From Saccharomyces uvarum (Eukaryota; Ascomycota; Saccharomycetes; Saccharomycetales; Saccharomycetaceae), in NCBI GenBank assembly GCA_947243795.1, contig OX365941.1, positions 709,077-773,076 on the forward strand: a stretch of 64,000 nt of DNA, given 5' to 3'. The notes below the pieces were generated by a model that was not told the DNA's origin, did not search any database, and saw only the letters and a list, made by a program, of their open reading frames with translations. Shown one piece after another: positions 30,645 to 42,270 of this stretch. Both the position numbers and the translations under genes were made by a program. The stretch's first letter is position 1, and each line of letters starts with the position of its first letter.

Positions 30645-32387
30645 ATGGGCTTACGCGTACGAAGAACAAAAAAGCTGGTAATACTAGTCTTCGTATCATC
30701 ATTATTTCTAGTAGTTCTTTTCAGATGCTCTCGTAGCTATTTACTCGTTGACAGTTTTCGAACACAGAAGGAGAATGGACCATCTAAAACGATTCAATGT
30801 CTGTCTGAATTAGCTCAAACAGGAACTAGTAAAAGAGCAAATTTGGCAAATGAGTTTTATGAACCAAGCACATGGAAAACATTTTTATCCTTCATAAATG
30901 GAGGTCGTGGAGATGTGAAAACGCTAACCCAATCTCTATACAGTATTCAGTTTTACCAGCAATGTACTAAAAATACCTCAATTGATCATGATGTTCCACT
31001 TCTCCATGAGGTAGAAGGCAGCTTATTTCCATATATGGATTTTCCAGCGTTGCGTAATGGAGACGTACAAAATTTTTGGCCGATTCATTCCCGATTTGAT
31101 GGAAGCACTCATCGTGGACAGGTATTAGAATTCTCTGCAACGGATAATTCTTTCATGGGGACGTCACGCATTGAGTTCAACTCTAGCAGGCCGTTTTGGG
31201 AGGGTTGGCTAGATTCAGCTGTTCAAAAGGGCTCGAAGGGCTTAGTAATGAGTGTATCAGATTACCAGGTAGCCGATTCAATCCGACTCATAAGGGTCTT
31301 GCGACTGTTGAACAATTCACTACCGATTGAAATTGTTCACAAGTCTGATTTAAGTGAGAACTACCAACAGCTTTTGATAGCGTCCGCGAGAGAGTCTGAA
31401 TCCATTGATTATCCTCCACAAGAACTGTGGTTTTTAAACGTAAAGAGCTTGCTAAAGGACGACTATGTTGCCAAGTTCAAGCGATTTTCGAATAAATGGC
31501 TAGCAATTACTTTTTGCTCTTTTCAAATACCGATTCTTCTAGATTCTGATACTGTACCGTTCGTCTCATTGGATACATTTTATGAAGCAGACGAGTTTAA
31601 AAAAACTGGGACACTTTTTTTCAAGGACCGAAGCTTCCCAACTGCCAAACTGGGCTCGCACCAAATCAATGTCCTAAAGAAGGTAATTGGTAATTGTCTA
31701 GGTATACCCTTGGATTCAAAAAAGGGTCTCGACTTGTTGCAAAATCGTCTAAAGGATGACATGGCCATGGATGCCGTAGAGAGTTTGGTCATCAAGCATC
31801 AAAAGCATTACATGGAAAGCGGTTTACTAGTTTTTGACAAACAGAAACACTTTTTTGGTTTACTAGTTTCAATAATGCTGCAGTTCTCACCTATTGAAGA
31901 TTACTTCTACGGCGACAAAGAATGGTTTTGGCTTGGTTTATTAATATCCAATAATACATTCACTTTTCATCCAATAGAGGCCTCCAACGTGGGAACATTA
32001 AAGGATTCGAGCACACCCGATAGCGCCCGGATGTGCTCAATCCAAATATCCCATACAGACATTCATGGTAATGTTTTATGGCTAAATGGTGGTCTATCCG
32101 TTTGCAAAAGAGCATGTTGGGCTTATGACTACACTAAACGTAAAGATATTGCGTCTAGATTTGAAAGTGTTGACGAACTACAAAAGCACTATCAATCACC
32201 TGTAAAACTCGAAAACGTTATAATCCCTGAAGTTAAAAAGTCTCCTTGGTCACAAAATACCGAATGCGCTGGGTACAATTATTGTACAAATTATAAAAAG
32301 GGAGAGTACGGGAAATTGATAGAGTTTACGGACCACCAGAAGAAATTTTATGACAGAATTGTACAAGTGTGGAACGACGTTATATAA
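30645..32387 (+). CDS. MNT4: Putative alpha-1,3-mannosyltransferase Mnt4
   Basis: Golgi type II membrane glycosyltransferase of the MNN1 family, presumed to add alpha-1,3-mannose to glycans. From the ATG at 30645 (MGLRVRRTKK) it has 580 residues, the family length in S. cerevisiae; the open frame extends four codons to a TTG, not used. A short basic tail precedes one signal anchor (about residues 10-28), then a stem and the lumenal catalytic domain with the DSD metal-binding motif in ILLDSDTVPF. WLNGGLSVCKRACW and the Cys-rich C-terminus (ECAGYNYCTNY) are family hallmarks. It is clearly more diverged from S. cerevisiae than its neighbours. Confidence 0.93.
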   Translation: MGLRVRRTKKLVILVFVSSLFLVVLFRCSRSYLLVDSFRTQKENGPSKTIQCLSELAQTGTSKRANLANEFYEPSTWKTFLSFINGGRGDVKTLTQSLYSIQFYQQCTKNTSIDHDVPLLHEVEGSLFPYMDFPALRNGDVQNFWPIHSRFDGSTHRGQVLEFSATDNSFMGTSRIEFNSSRPFWEGWLDSAVQKGSKGLVMSVSDYQVADSIRLIRVLRLLNNSLPIEIVHKSDLSENYQQLLIASARESESIDYPPQELWFLNVKSLLKDDYVAKFKRFSNKWLAITFCSFQIPILLDSDTVPFVSLDTFYEADEFKKTGTLFFKDRSFPTAKLGSHQINVLKKVIGNCLGIPLDSKKGLDLLQNRLKDDMAMDAVESLVIKHQKHYMESGLLVFDKQKHFFGLLVSIMLQFSPIEDYFYGDKEWFWLGLLISNNTFTFHPIEASNVGTLKDSSTPDSARMCSIQISHTDIHGNVLWLNGGLSVCKRACWAYDYTKRKDIASRFESVDELQKHYQSPVKLENVIIPEVKKSPWSQNTECAGYNYCTNYKKGEYGKLIEFTDHQKKFYDRIVQVWNDVI

Positions 32388-34385
32388 GACGTGATTTTTT
32401 CATGGACGGGTTTTATGAACAAGGCATAACTAGATTTGAGTACTTCTGACTTTACCCTGTTTGTTTTATAGAACATACAGGTTTTCGTGCATCAGGGAAT
32501 CCAACGTATTCTATTTGAAAGTTATATATTGGGATGTCCAGTGTTTTTTAGCATCATCAAAACTAGGGTATACAATGCATACGTAAGTGCTGGTAGAAAA
32601 CATTAGTTGAGGGGACCGTAGAAAGGGTATATTTTCGAATGCTTTGACCTTATACAGACATATTCAGTTATATAAAAAAACTCTCTAAAAAAAAAAAAAA
32701 AACCTATAGAAGCAATTCATTATATTTAAGAACATGTCCAAAGTGTTTTTACATTTATATTTAGACGTAAATACACAACATTCATCTTCGTAAAGATCTG
32801 TTATGAGGCCTCAAAACAATTGAGTACACTTATATTTTCAATTAATTATAATAATGGGCTGTAAAATCATAAGAAATTAGAAGCAAATTTTAGCTGCTTT
32901 ATATCTACACACTTCAAAAGTCAGTAAAAGTAACGTCCTGTCAGAAGTATTCTCAGCAAGAGTATAAACGCAAAGATTCGGCCCAGATCCTGTACCATGA
33001 TCTGTGGTCTAAAAAATAGATATGCATATCAGCCAGCCAAAGACCAGCTGATCTTCTCTAAGAGACCTGGTAACTAAACCAACATTTCGAAGCCATCATA
33101 AAATCAGCGTCGCCATAGTAACGTACATCTTCAAGAAAAAATATTTCACTCTAGCATAACAGATATATCAGACAAAAACAGGTTGTCTGGGCGCAAGACT
33201 GCCCAAAAGTTACCTCAAACAAGCCAAAACTATCCTATTTCCGAGAGACGGACATTGATATTCCTATACGTACATTTATGTCTTCAAGAGTCTCCAGTTC
33301 AAACTGTAGTGGTAAAATTACGTTTCTTCCCAATGGTGAAAGCATTTCGCTATCTACGGTCTACTTTATCGGGCGGTTCAATTCCACTATGCTTCGGCTT
33401 TATTGGATACAACAAGGCTTCACTAGAAAACAACAACCTTGTAAATTCTCAGACTTTTTTTTGGAAATAGTATCAATGGCTGATACAGCCTGTGCAAATT
33501 TTTCATGGGCATAAACAATACCTTGTATGATGCACGTGTGGCCGATTCTTGACACCCAGTTATGTCGTATAGGCAAACAAGCTTTTTATTATCACTCAGC
33601 CCTACATGCGTGAAAATCAATTTATCTGTCGAGATCATTGCTGTCTGAACGATATTTTTTCATTCTTTTTTCCGCAGTGATATAATGACATCTTCCGGAT
33701 AGAGCGGGCGCTAGCATAGAAAGATGGTTCTGCGAAGAGTAATGTGGCTGAAAAGAAGAGAACAAACAGCGCATGCCATGGAACCATTCTGGAAGAGGAG
33801 AAGCCTGCTTATTGGAGAGCGTAAGGGTATTGGCAGAGTAATCACGTACAAGATAGGATCTTGGCTTCGTAAGCTGAAACGACTTTTTCCGGAAAGCAAC
33901 GCTTTTTTTCTTTTTTTATGCAAGACCGTCTTGACATTTGCACCTTATTTGAAATAGGCACTCAACAAATAAGACGACTGCACCTAGTTTTATAGGACCC
34001 TGGATGAAGAAGACTCAAGAAAACCAAAGGGTTTGTAAAAAGATCCGATAGATCCTTCCATTACTGATGATTATTCGCGAGCATGAGCTTCCAATTTTTT
34101 TTAGTCATTGGAAAAGAAATTTTTTTATCGTAAATACAAACACATAGGCGCTTGCCTGACGAGTGCCTAAGGTAGCTTCTATAGCGGGAAACTCCAAGCC
34201 CTAGCAGTTCTTGTGATTGTGCAGAATATTCGTAGACGTCTACCAGTTTTTTTCTCTTTTTCTTAGTTCTAGATAACTGCCATATAAAACTACAGAAGAA
34301 ACTAAGAAGTATTCGATGTGATTTCGCATTCTCCATTTTCAATCCTTTGATATCCTTTGGATAAACTCCACAAGCTATACACAGG
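32388..34385. other. Long intergenic MNT4-FRE4
   Basis: Almost 2 kb without a credible gene. It holds A-rich and T-rich runs (for example near 32686) and short chance frames at 33183-33514 and 33724-33957 with no homology I know. The last few hundred bases are the FRE4 promoter; no perfect Aft1 core CACCC was found close to the ATG, although GCACCT occurs at about 33943 and 33979. Confidence 0.45.
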
Positions 34386-36548
34386 ATGATGTTTTTGACG
34401 TCACTTATAACTATCCTTTTGTTCTTCCAGCTTTCCGCTGCAAAAGCACCTCCTAGTAAGACTTCTCTGGTAAATACCCATGAGAGAAGATCCATCTATT
34501 CATGTTATGTCGGTTTGCGTAAAGAAAACTGGGCATTCAATGGGTCCGCTATATGTCGTTACGAGCCTGCAATTCAATCGATGCTCTATTGTCTCTACGA
34601 AGACACGTTCGAGAAAGGGCACTCGAACAAAACCCTAGAGAAGGGTTTCGAAGAATTGAGAGAGTTTTGCTACACACCAAAATTTTTGAACATGACTATT
34701 GCTGACTTTTATACTTCATTGAATAACGGAACACACTATATTCAAGAACAACCCAAAGCCACCGTCAATGTAACATTTCCTATTGTACTCAACTCTACGC
34801 TAAGAAGAGGTTATTATGATGCATATTATGGCTACTATTATAACCATGATATTCCTTATTATTTCGGGGGCATTATTTGTGCATACTTTGTGGGTGTTAT
34901 GTTAATTGCAGGTTTAATTCGTTTTTTGAACTACACTCCAATAAAAAAGGTAATCTTCAAGCAAAAGCTGGTGAATTACGTAAGGGGTTACGTCACATTG
35001 CCCACCCTTTGGAAAAAACATGCTGAACCTTTTTCATACCTAAAAGTGTTTACTGGCTATATTCCTACTAGATTCGAAACCCTAGTTATTTTGGGCTACT
35101 TAATACTTCACACCATTTTCATGTCTTACAAATATCAGTATGACCCTTACCATATCATTTTCGCTGGTCATAGAGCAGAAGTGGCTCAATTCGTTGCGTA
35201 CAGAAGTGGTATACTTTCGTTTGCACATATACCGCTTATTATCTTATTTGCAGGAAGAAATAACTTTCTACAACTTATTTCTGGTTTGAAACATACTTCG
35301 TTCATCGTATTCCACAAGTGGCTTGGAAGAATGATGTTCCTTGATGCCGTGATTCACTCTGCCGCCTTTACAAACTATTACTTGTTTTACAAGAAGTGGG
35401 ATATGGTTAAAGTAAAAACATTCTGGAAATTTGGTATTGCCGCTACCTGTTTCTCAGGAATGTTGATCTTCTTTTCCATTGCAGCTTTTAGAAGACATTG
35501 CTATGAAACTTTTATGGCCCTCCATATAGTATTCGCTGCTCTGTTCTTATATACATGTTGGGAGCACGTTACTATGTATAGTGGCATTGAGTGGATTTAC
35601 GCCGCAATAGCAATTTGGGGTGTTGACAGAATTGTACGTATCATTAGAATTGCCCTCTTAGGTTTTCCAAAAGCCGATTTACAGTTAGTCGGTTCTGATT
35701 TGATCCGCGTTACAATAAATAAACCAAAGAATTTCTGGAAAGCAAAATCGGGTCAATATGTGTTTGTCTCTTTCTTGCGCCCTCTGTGCTTTTGGCAGTC
35801 GCATCCATTCACGGTTATGGATTCTTGCGTAAAGGATGGTGAACTGGTCATTATTCTGAAAGCAAAGAAGGGTGTGACGAAATTGGTAAAGAACTATGTA
35901 GAACGCAACGGCGGCCGGGCTTCCATGAGGCTGGCCATCGAAGGACCATATGGATCAAAGTCAGCTGCCCATCGCTTTGATAATGTATTACTTTTGGCAG
36001 GTGGATCAGGTCTTCCTGGTCCAATTGCCCACGCTATCGAGCTAGGAAAAACAACAGCTGCAACAGGAAAGAATTTTGTACAGCTAATAGTAGCAGTTAG
36101 AGGGTTTGATATGCTCAACGCGTGTAAAAAGGAATTGATGGCTTTGAAAGATCTGAATGTTAATGTTCATATTTACAATTCTAAGCAAGATGCAACTCCA
36201 GGTGAACTAATCAGCTCAAACGTATCCAAAAATCCCGAAATAGTGATAGAAGACACTCCTTCTGCTGTCGATCATTCAGAGAAAGCTCTTTCTGAAAACG
36301 AAAGTACGGAGCAACCCCTCTCTGTAAGAGACACGTCCAGTGTCGATTTTGAATTTGCCACTTTCCATGCGGGAAGACCCAACGTTGAAAAACTGCTGAA
36401 AGAATCTCTGACTCACTCTGGCTCACTCGCGGTAGTGTGTTGCGGCCCACCTGTCTTTGTTGACACTGCAAGAGATCAAACCGCCAAAGCCGTAGTTGAA
36501 AATCCATCAAACGTAATTGAGTACTTGGAAGAATACCAAGCATGGTAG
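34386..36548 (+). CDS. FRE4: Ferric reductase Fre4
   Basis: Plasma-membrane ferric/siderophore reductase of the FRE family; moves electrons from NADPH through FAD and two hemes to extracellular ferric chelates. It has 720 residues (about 719 in S. cerevisiae). A signal peptide (FLTSLITILLFFQLSAA) precedes an extracellular N-domain with glycosylation sites. The heme-coordinating His pairs are in FHKWLGRMMFLDAVIHS and RRHCYETFMALHIVFA...WEH. The FAD motif HPFTVMD, the NADPH motifs GPYGS and LAGGSGLPGP, and CCGPP near the C-terminus are all present. No break is visible. Iron-starvation control by Aft1 is expected from the family. Confidence 0.96.
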   Translation: MMFLTSLITILLFFQLSAAKAPPSKTSLVNTHERRSIYSCYVGLRKENWAFNGSAICRYEPAIQSMLYCLYEDTFEKGHSNKTLEKGFEELREFCYTPKFLNMTIADFYTSLNNGTHYIQEQPKATVNVTFPIVLNSTLRRGYYDAYYGYYYNHDIPYYFGGIICAYFVGVMLIAGLIRFLNYTPIKKVIFKQKLVNYVRGYVTLPTLWKKHAEPFSYLKVFTGYIPTRFETLVILGYLILHTIFMSYKYQYDPYHIIFAGHRAEVAQFVAYRSGILSFAHIPLIILFAGRNNFLQLISGLKHTSFIVFHKWLGRMMFLDAVIHSAAFTNYYLFYKKWDMVKVKTFWKFGIAATCFSGMLIFFSIAAFRRHCYETFMALHIVFAALFLYTCWEHVTMYSGIEWIYAAIAIWGVDRIVRIIRIALLGFPKADLQLVGSDLIRVTINKPKNFWKAKSGQYVFVSFLRPLCFWQSHPFTVMDSCVKDGELVIILKAKKGVTKLVKNYVERNGGRASMRLAIEGPYGSKSAAHRFDNVLLLAGGSGLPGPIAHAIELGKTTAATGKNFVQLIVAVRGFDMLNACKKELMALKDLNVNVHIYNSKQDATPGELISSNVSKNPEIVIEDTPSAVDHSEKALSENESTEQPLSVRDTSSVDFEFATFHAGRPNVEKLLKESLTHSGSLAVVCCGPPVFVDTARDQTAKAVVENPSNVIEYLEEYQAW

Positions 36549-37247
36549 GCATTCCCTTTATATTTAATTGCACTTTCTAATGTATAACATCCTTAATTTA
36601 TTGTATTTGTATCAAGTGAAAATGGTGTCTTTTCTTGAACACACCTTATAAAAACTTAAATTCTGAAATTTTGAATTGTGAGATCATTTGAAGATATTTT
36701 TTTCAGGGAATTTATAAGTGCCCTAAAAAGGAACATACATCAGGTGACAGAATCTAGATGTTACAGACTCTAGATTTAGTGTCGTGCTATTTTACAGCGA
36801 GGGGCACTTGATCTATACCCGTGTTTATCTGCTTTTCTAATTACTTGAAACTTCTTACATAATTAAAAGATGAAAATCAGGACAGGCGGATATTTCCCAT
36901 CATAAGCAACGTGTAATACATCCGTTGTTATATACATGTATTTTATTGTTTTGCGTAGTATTTTCCAGCATGACCAATGTTTACAATGCCGTACTGTCAA
37001 GGTACACAAATGAGACGTTCCAAATCCAGAACATCCACAAGAGAGTCCTGAATTCAAACACAAGTGTGAGAATGAAGAAATATGAAAAAATACTTATATT
37101 GATAAAGAGTACACAACATGGTGATATTGCTCTTAAGGAATATCATGGAATTATAACTACTCAGAGATCTCAATTTGTTTTAAATTCAGAAGAATTAGTC
37201 GAGACATTTACTCAAAACCCTCTAACTCAGTTTGAACACTTTTCTCA
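36549..37247. other. Intergenic FRE4-YNR061C
   Basis: 700 bases between two 3' ends. An open frame 36925-37455 on the plus strand starts at TTG and runs antisense into YNR061C; it is not taken as a gene. Nothing else is seen. Confidence 0.45.
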
Positions 37248-37892
37248 TTATAAGCTAGACTCTAAATCGTCTGCGATTTCGACTTTTTCCGCTTTTTCAG
37301 CTTCTAGATCTAAAAGAGTTTCACCTTCCTCAAAACAGCTCTCCAAGTATAAGGAAGTACTGCGCAACATCTTAGCACTGGTCTTACAGGCTGCCCTTAA
37401 GATAGACCTAGTGTTGGAACCAGGCTGCCCAGCTTGCGATACAACTGTCAGATAGGAGACATACGTAGTTGCCATAAATAGTATAAATATAATGGCTTCC
37501 GGGACAATAGCAGCTTTACCAATCTTACAAGAAACCGGTTTATCGAAGTTGTAACCGTGCGTCATATATGAGCATGAAGTAGTAGCACCAAAATCGGAAA
37601 CCAAGGTTACCAAAGCAGACCACCACAGGATAGACATAATGATTTCCATTACCAAAATCAACAAAACAGGCAAAAACCTAATAAGCAAGAAGTAAGTTGT
37701 AGATATGATGGAGACCGCTAAGCTTAATCTAAGGATTCGGTTCACTCTATTATGTGTGAGTACTGCGCAACTTGCTAAGGTCAAGTTAATTACCGATAGA
37801 AAAACTTGGAAGGACCTCAAAATGTTGGAAGTTGTCCTGGCTGCCCACCAAGCTGCTATAGGAGTAGCGGGTACTGAATTCGATTCTGACAT
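37248..37892 (-). CDS. YNR061C: Putative four-span membrane protein (YNR061C)
   Basis: 214 residues, function unknown; S. cerevisiae YNR061C is of similar length (about 219). The protein starts MSESNSVPATPIAAWW and has four hydrophobic segments: about residues 22-48, 55-72 (SIISTTYFLLIRFL), 73-98 and 130-148 (AAIVPEAIIFILFMATTYV). The tail is basic then acidic with a run of Glu/Lys. It lies downstream of and convergent with FRE4. The organisation suggests a MARVEL-like four-helix protein, but I see no conserved motif to support a function. Confidence 0.85.
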   Translation of the reverse strand: MSESNSVPATPIAAWWAARTTSNILRSFQVFLSVINLTLASCAVLTHNRVNRILRLSLAVSIISTTYFLLIRFLPVLLILVMEIIMSILWWSALVTLVSDFGATTSCSYMTHGYNFDKPVSCKIGKAAIVPEAIIFILFMATTYVSYLTVVSQAGQPGSNTRSILRAACKTSAKMLRSTSLYLESCFEEGETLLDLEAEKAEKVEIADDLESSL

Positions 37893-39573
37893 ATATGTTT
37901 TTGCTTCTTTTTATGGTGCGTTGGGTTTTAGATTATGATATTAGATTTTGAATAATTTGTTTTCTCCTTTTTATTCATGCTCGGTTTATATAGTCTCGAA
38001 ACACCGAGAACCAACAACAGCGTTAAAAAAGCTTATCGAAAGCGCGAATTGAATATTTTAGTCTATTAAATCTGGTGGGAATACAGATTAAAAACCAATC
38101 AAAATTTTATTCGAGGGAAGGTATGAATGAGTTGTATACGGATATTGAATTTAGTGTCTAATGGACGTAAAATAGAAGAATTGAAATGTGAATACAAGTG
38201 AAAAGTCTTAAAAAATCAAACTAAATTTTTTCGTTTCGTTAACAACATTGCAATTGAAGTCTGAATAAATCAGTGCTTCGGAATGAAATGTATGTATAAC
38301 AAAACTAGTGTATGGTTTGTTTGAAACGGTAGCAAAGCTGGCGAGATCGTCTACGTCAAGTTTTGAAAGTTGAGCCTACCAAAAACATTCATTTTGATCA
38401 AGAAATGTTTACCTCAAATATGTGCACTGATAATATTGCACAAGCTAAATGTCTCATAAGCGGGCCTTATATTTTCCCACGGCAGATATTACGGTAGACC
38501 AATCCAGAAGAAAATTCACGAGACTACCAAAACGTCGAAGAGATAGCCTATTCATTAGTAGCAGAAAAAGATTCATATGGTACGCCATCTCCCAAAACGG
38601 AAAGATTTAGGTGACATTCAGAACAAAAAGGTTGATATGCTGCTTACCTAATCTTTTACTACGATAATATGCAGTATAAGCTCATTTCTAAGAATGATAT
38701 TGATATCCTGTATTGAAAATTTGAAAATTTGAAAATGTGATAGATTGTTCCCTAAGTTCAGTTTAGGCTGTCCACTAGTGAATTGTGCAATATCTGGGCT
38801 AAATAATTAGAAATTTATTGGGGTTTTAGTATCTGGAAAAAAACCTAAAGCGACAAGTGAGTGCGCTCATGGAGATTATTCCTCAAATGAGAACATCGTC
38901 ATTCTACTAAAGTATTTTTCCAGTTTATTGAGTTAGCTTTCTTCCGATCAGAAATACTATTCAAATTGAAGATCTTTCCGACCAACTTCGGCTCAGCTGA
39001 AATAAAAACGTGTCCATAAAGATTGTGTTACTCTCATGCATTCTTAGTACCGTCCCTGAAAAATTAAGCATCTTTTAGTAATGGCCCAAAAATAATACTT
39101 TTATTTGGCGAGTAGTTTGGAAGTCTAGGACTTGAGCTCTCTATCGATGAAACAAATCGTCCTCATGTGTTTGAAGGAGAAACTCAGAACAGTGTTAAGA
39201 CAACGCGTCGTATTTGGAGGGAAATAACTAAATGAGTTTCCAAGAATGGCGTTCTCATTGATTTTATCAGGTAATTGTATAGCCAGTGCTGCTGTGGCTT
39301 ATAAACTGGAACTCAAGGATTCGAGTTTCATTTGCTTGTCGCACATGATGCCATAGACCCTCCAAATTTTAATATATGTTGCCATAGATGCTGCGCAGCG
39401 TTAAAGCGTATTTTTATATGACATGTTTTAGATATTTACTTATGAAAATATGAACAGTTCATTTGTGTTACACTTCAATTTGTAGTAGAAGTTGAAGGTA
39501 ACGCAATGGTCCTTGTTTAAGATTTCCACACGGACCTGGCCAAGTATTTTGAGTATGTATATACTTTAGTGAT
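37893..39573. other. Long intergenic YNR061C-YNR062C
   Basis: About 1.7 kb with no credible gene on either strand. It contains the YNR061C promoter (T/A-rich) and the YNR062C 3' region. A triplicated GAAAATTT run occurs near 38716-38738. I see no RNA gene. Confidence 0.5.
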
Positions 39574-40996
39574 TTAATACCTTTTCTTTCTTAGCCAAAA
39601 TAGTGGTGGTATCGAAATAGCTACCAACATCATACCAAATCCAACCGCAATTGAAAGTCCTAGTTTTGTTTTATAAAGAGCAGCTAACACAATGGGTGCT
39701 ACTAACTTACCAATCCAAGATATGGCTCCAATTAAAGGCATCAACTGAACCTTCAGCTCTGGATCAATGTACGTGGAAAAAATTGCTGGAATGCTGGACG
39801 CCAAAAAGTTATATCCTAACAAACTAATCGACATCCCTGCTACAAAAAATATACCAGAGTTCGTGGGCGGCATTGATTTATATTTCAAAGCTTCCGATGC
39901 TCCAACCATGAAAGCTTGTCCCACCAATGAAATAAGTAATGCAGAGATTGACAAAAAGACTTGATTACAGTAGAGATAATCTTTCTTTTCTACCCCTAGT
40001 TTTTCACTTTCAATCGTCTCTGACTCGTTCAAATCGTCTTTTTCGGCTTTTCTGAAGATATTTTGGATATTGATCAATTTTGGAGCAAAATAACTTCCAG
40101 CCACACCTAATATAGATGCGACCATAAATGCTATGCCTTGAAATTTGGCATCCCAGTGTATTTTAAGTGTTAAAAACAGTGGCATAAAGTAAACCACTTC
40201 ACTCATTATAAATGATGATAAGAACATGCTCCATAATAAGATCAAACAGGAAATAAGTCTTTTTCTTCCAACGCTAAAAAACTGTTTCAAAGCACTCAGA
40301 AAAGTTTGGTTCTGTAGTTTCGTAAATTATACTTCAGGATTTTCTAAAACCACAATTAGGAGTAAGAAATATAAAGCTGGAGGCAAACGTCGGTGCGTTG
40401 AAAGAATTAATGCGGTATCCTTTAATTTTGAAGTCACAATATCCAAAAAAAATGGCAACTAATTGAGCCAGCGCCATACAAATTCCGGCTGCTGTTCTGT
40501 ACATTGATAGAAGTTTGAACACAACAACCCTATCTGGAGTAATGGATGTAATGTAACTGAAAACTATTGCGCCAGAAGCAGATGCTGCGCCGCAAATAAT
40601 GCGCCCACCGAGCAAGGTGTTTAATGACACAGCGCCCCCACATGAATAAAGAAAATTACCCACAAATGATAAGAAATAAAGTATCACTATAACGAATTTG
40701 ATGGATCCGACCCACTCAGCAATATTTCCAATAATGAATGAAACAAAAACCTGTACAGATGCAGAAACTGCTTGCATCACAAATAAATAATCATCGGGGT
40801 TCGTTGCTCCGTTCTTCAATGTATTAGTATATCAGTTCGTTAAAATTTATCCAATTTAATTCATACCTACTTCTTTGATGTATTCAACCACACTTGACAG
40901 ATATACACAGAAATCAAAACTAAATTGAACAGCAATTAAAATTACTGCCAAATATCTCAAAAATGTCTTTTTCTTAGTAAATTCCATCGTTTTCAT
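39574..40996 (-). pseudogene. YNR062C: Broken MFS transporter (YNR062C)
   Basis: Three consecutive open segments on the minus strand together give one MFS-like protein of about 460 residues. Segment 1 starts at the ATG at 40996 (MKTMEFTKKKTFLRYLAV, TM1, ending VVEYIKEVG). Segment 2 resumes near 40819 with TNPDDYLFVMQAVSASVQVF and ends at a TGA near 40334. Segment 3, 39574-40290, has no in-frame ATG. Near 40345-40380 the membrane-span coding shifts frame (LYFLLLIVV in the alternative phase), followed by an in-frame TAA near 40331. S. cerevisiae YNR062C is annotated as only about 327 residues, so damage may be old. A GTATGA...TACTAAT arrangement between segments 1 and 2 could be a small intron (see findings). 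Confidence 0.78.
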
Positions 40997-42270
40997 TTTA
41001 GTTTTTTATTCCAGTGTTAAATGAAATGTAATTGACCAAAATAAAGCAGTTTTTTAGTAAATAGCAAGTCTTGCTTGTCTACATTTATATTAATTGATTT
41101 CCGGTGAATCACTTCCCAATTAGGAAATCATATTCCGCTTTCGCACGGGGAAGATATGAACACCTATTTCAATGCAAATAATAGCGTTTGCATCATGCCA
41201 TACTAGCAACCATGCTGTTGTGTCACAAAACAGCTGAACTTTAATGGCAATGGTTGCGAAAGCCATTTTCATTTTGGAGCGGCTATCCTAACTTGTGGTC
41301 AGATCTTGATCGCGAGACTAAAAAACTGACCTAATATCCAGGAAATGTTTGATTCATAACTGAAATAAAGGTGAGTAAGGAAATAATATGTCTCGCTGTT
41401 CCGTATTATATGGAGGAGGAAATGAACATATAATATAGAGTTAACGCTGTTGCAAAGGCATTGATTTTATGAATACCTACTCGTCCCATTGTGCTATTTT
41501 GCCCTCAATAAATATCTAAAATCATTAATCATCTTATTGTATCGAAAGTCTTACTTTCCCAACAGAGATATTGTATCAGTAGAATCCAAGTCCTCGATAA
41601 CTTGCTATTTCCTGATTTCAAAAATACTGGCTTTCTCCGACCTCAAAGTCGGAGTACTGAACAACGTCTTGAAACACTAGGCCCTGAAATGGCACCCACA
41701 ATTGGTGAAAGCGAGATTCCATCGATAGGTTCTAATTAAATCCCACTTAGCGTGATTCAATACTTTTAAACAGTACCACATCACATCACACCTTCAAGAA
41801 GATCTTAAAGTAATCGATTTTTGTATGACAATTCAGCATCAAATAACAAAAGACACCTATAACCAACATAATCGTAGAGTGTCCTGGCTTTTCAAACAAT
41901 GTGAATACCTAAATTGGCAATTATGATATAAATTTAAAGTACTCTTGATATGTGGTTACAAACGGCAGCATACATTTGATTTTTTACGCCCATAATTTTT
42001 TTATACTCTTCGAAAATCCAAAACGGTGATCTCTACAATGAACGCCATAATGGGGTTCCCTTTTCACTTTCCGTCGTGTTCTTTCGAGTTGTCTAGTGGA
42101 ACATCTATTGTTCCCTTTTTTACGGCATTGAAAATTGCGTTTCCTTCAACCTCACTTTAAGCGCTAAACTAGAATTCAACCATTTGAGTTCAAAAGTGCA
42201 AATTAAATGATTGCACTAGCATTTCTATGTGCTCAAATCAGATAAAGGCTGACTGTCAGCAACTATCGGT
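40997..42270. other. Intergenic YNR062C-YNR063W (divergent)
   Basis: 1.27 kb between divergent starts. An A-rich and T-rich spacer with no gene seen. The zinc-cluster regulator on one side and the transporter on the other form a common fungal pairing of a regulator with its target, but no palindromic CGG site pair was identified. Confidence 0.45.

Noticed and set aside
36925-37455. 176-codon frame on the plus strand antisense to YNR061C
   Set aside because: It begins at TTG and its second half is the complement of the YNR061C coding region, which has a good start and membrane spans.
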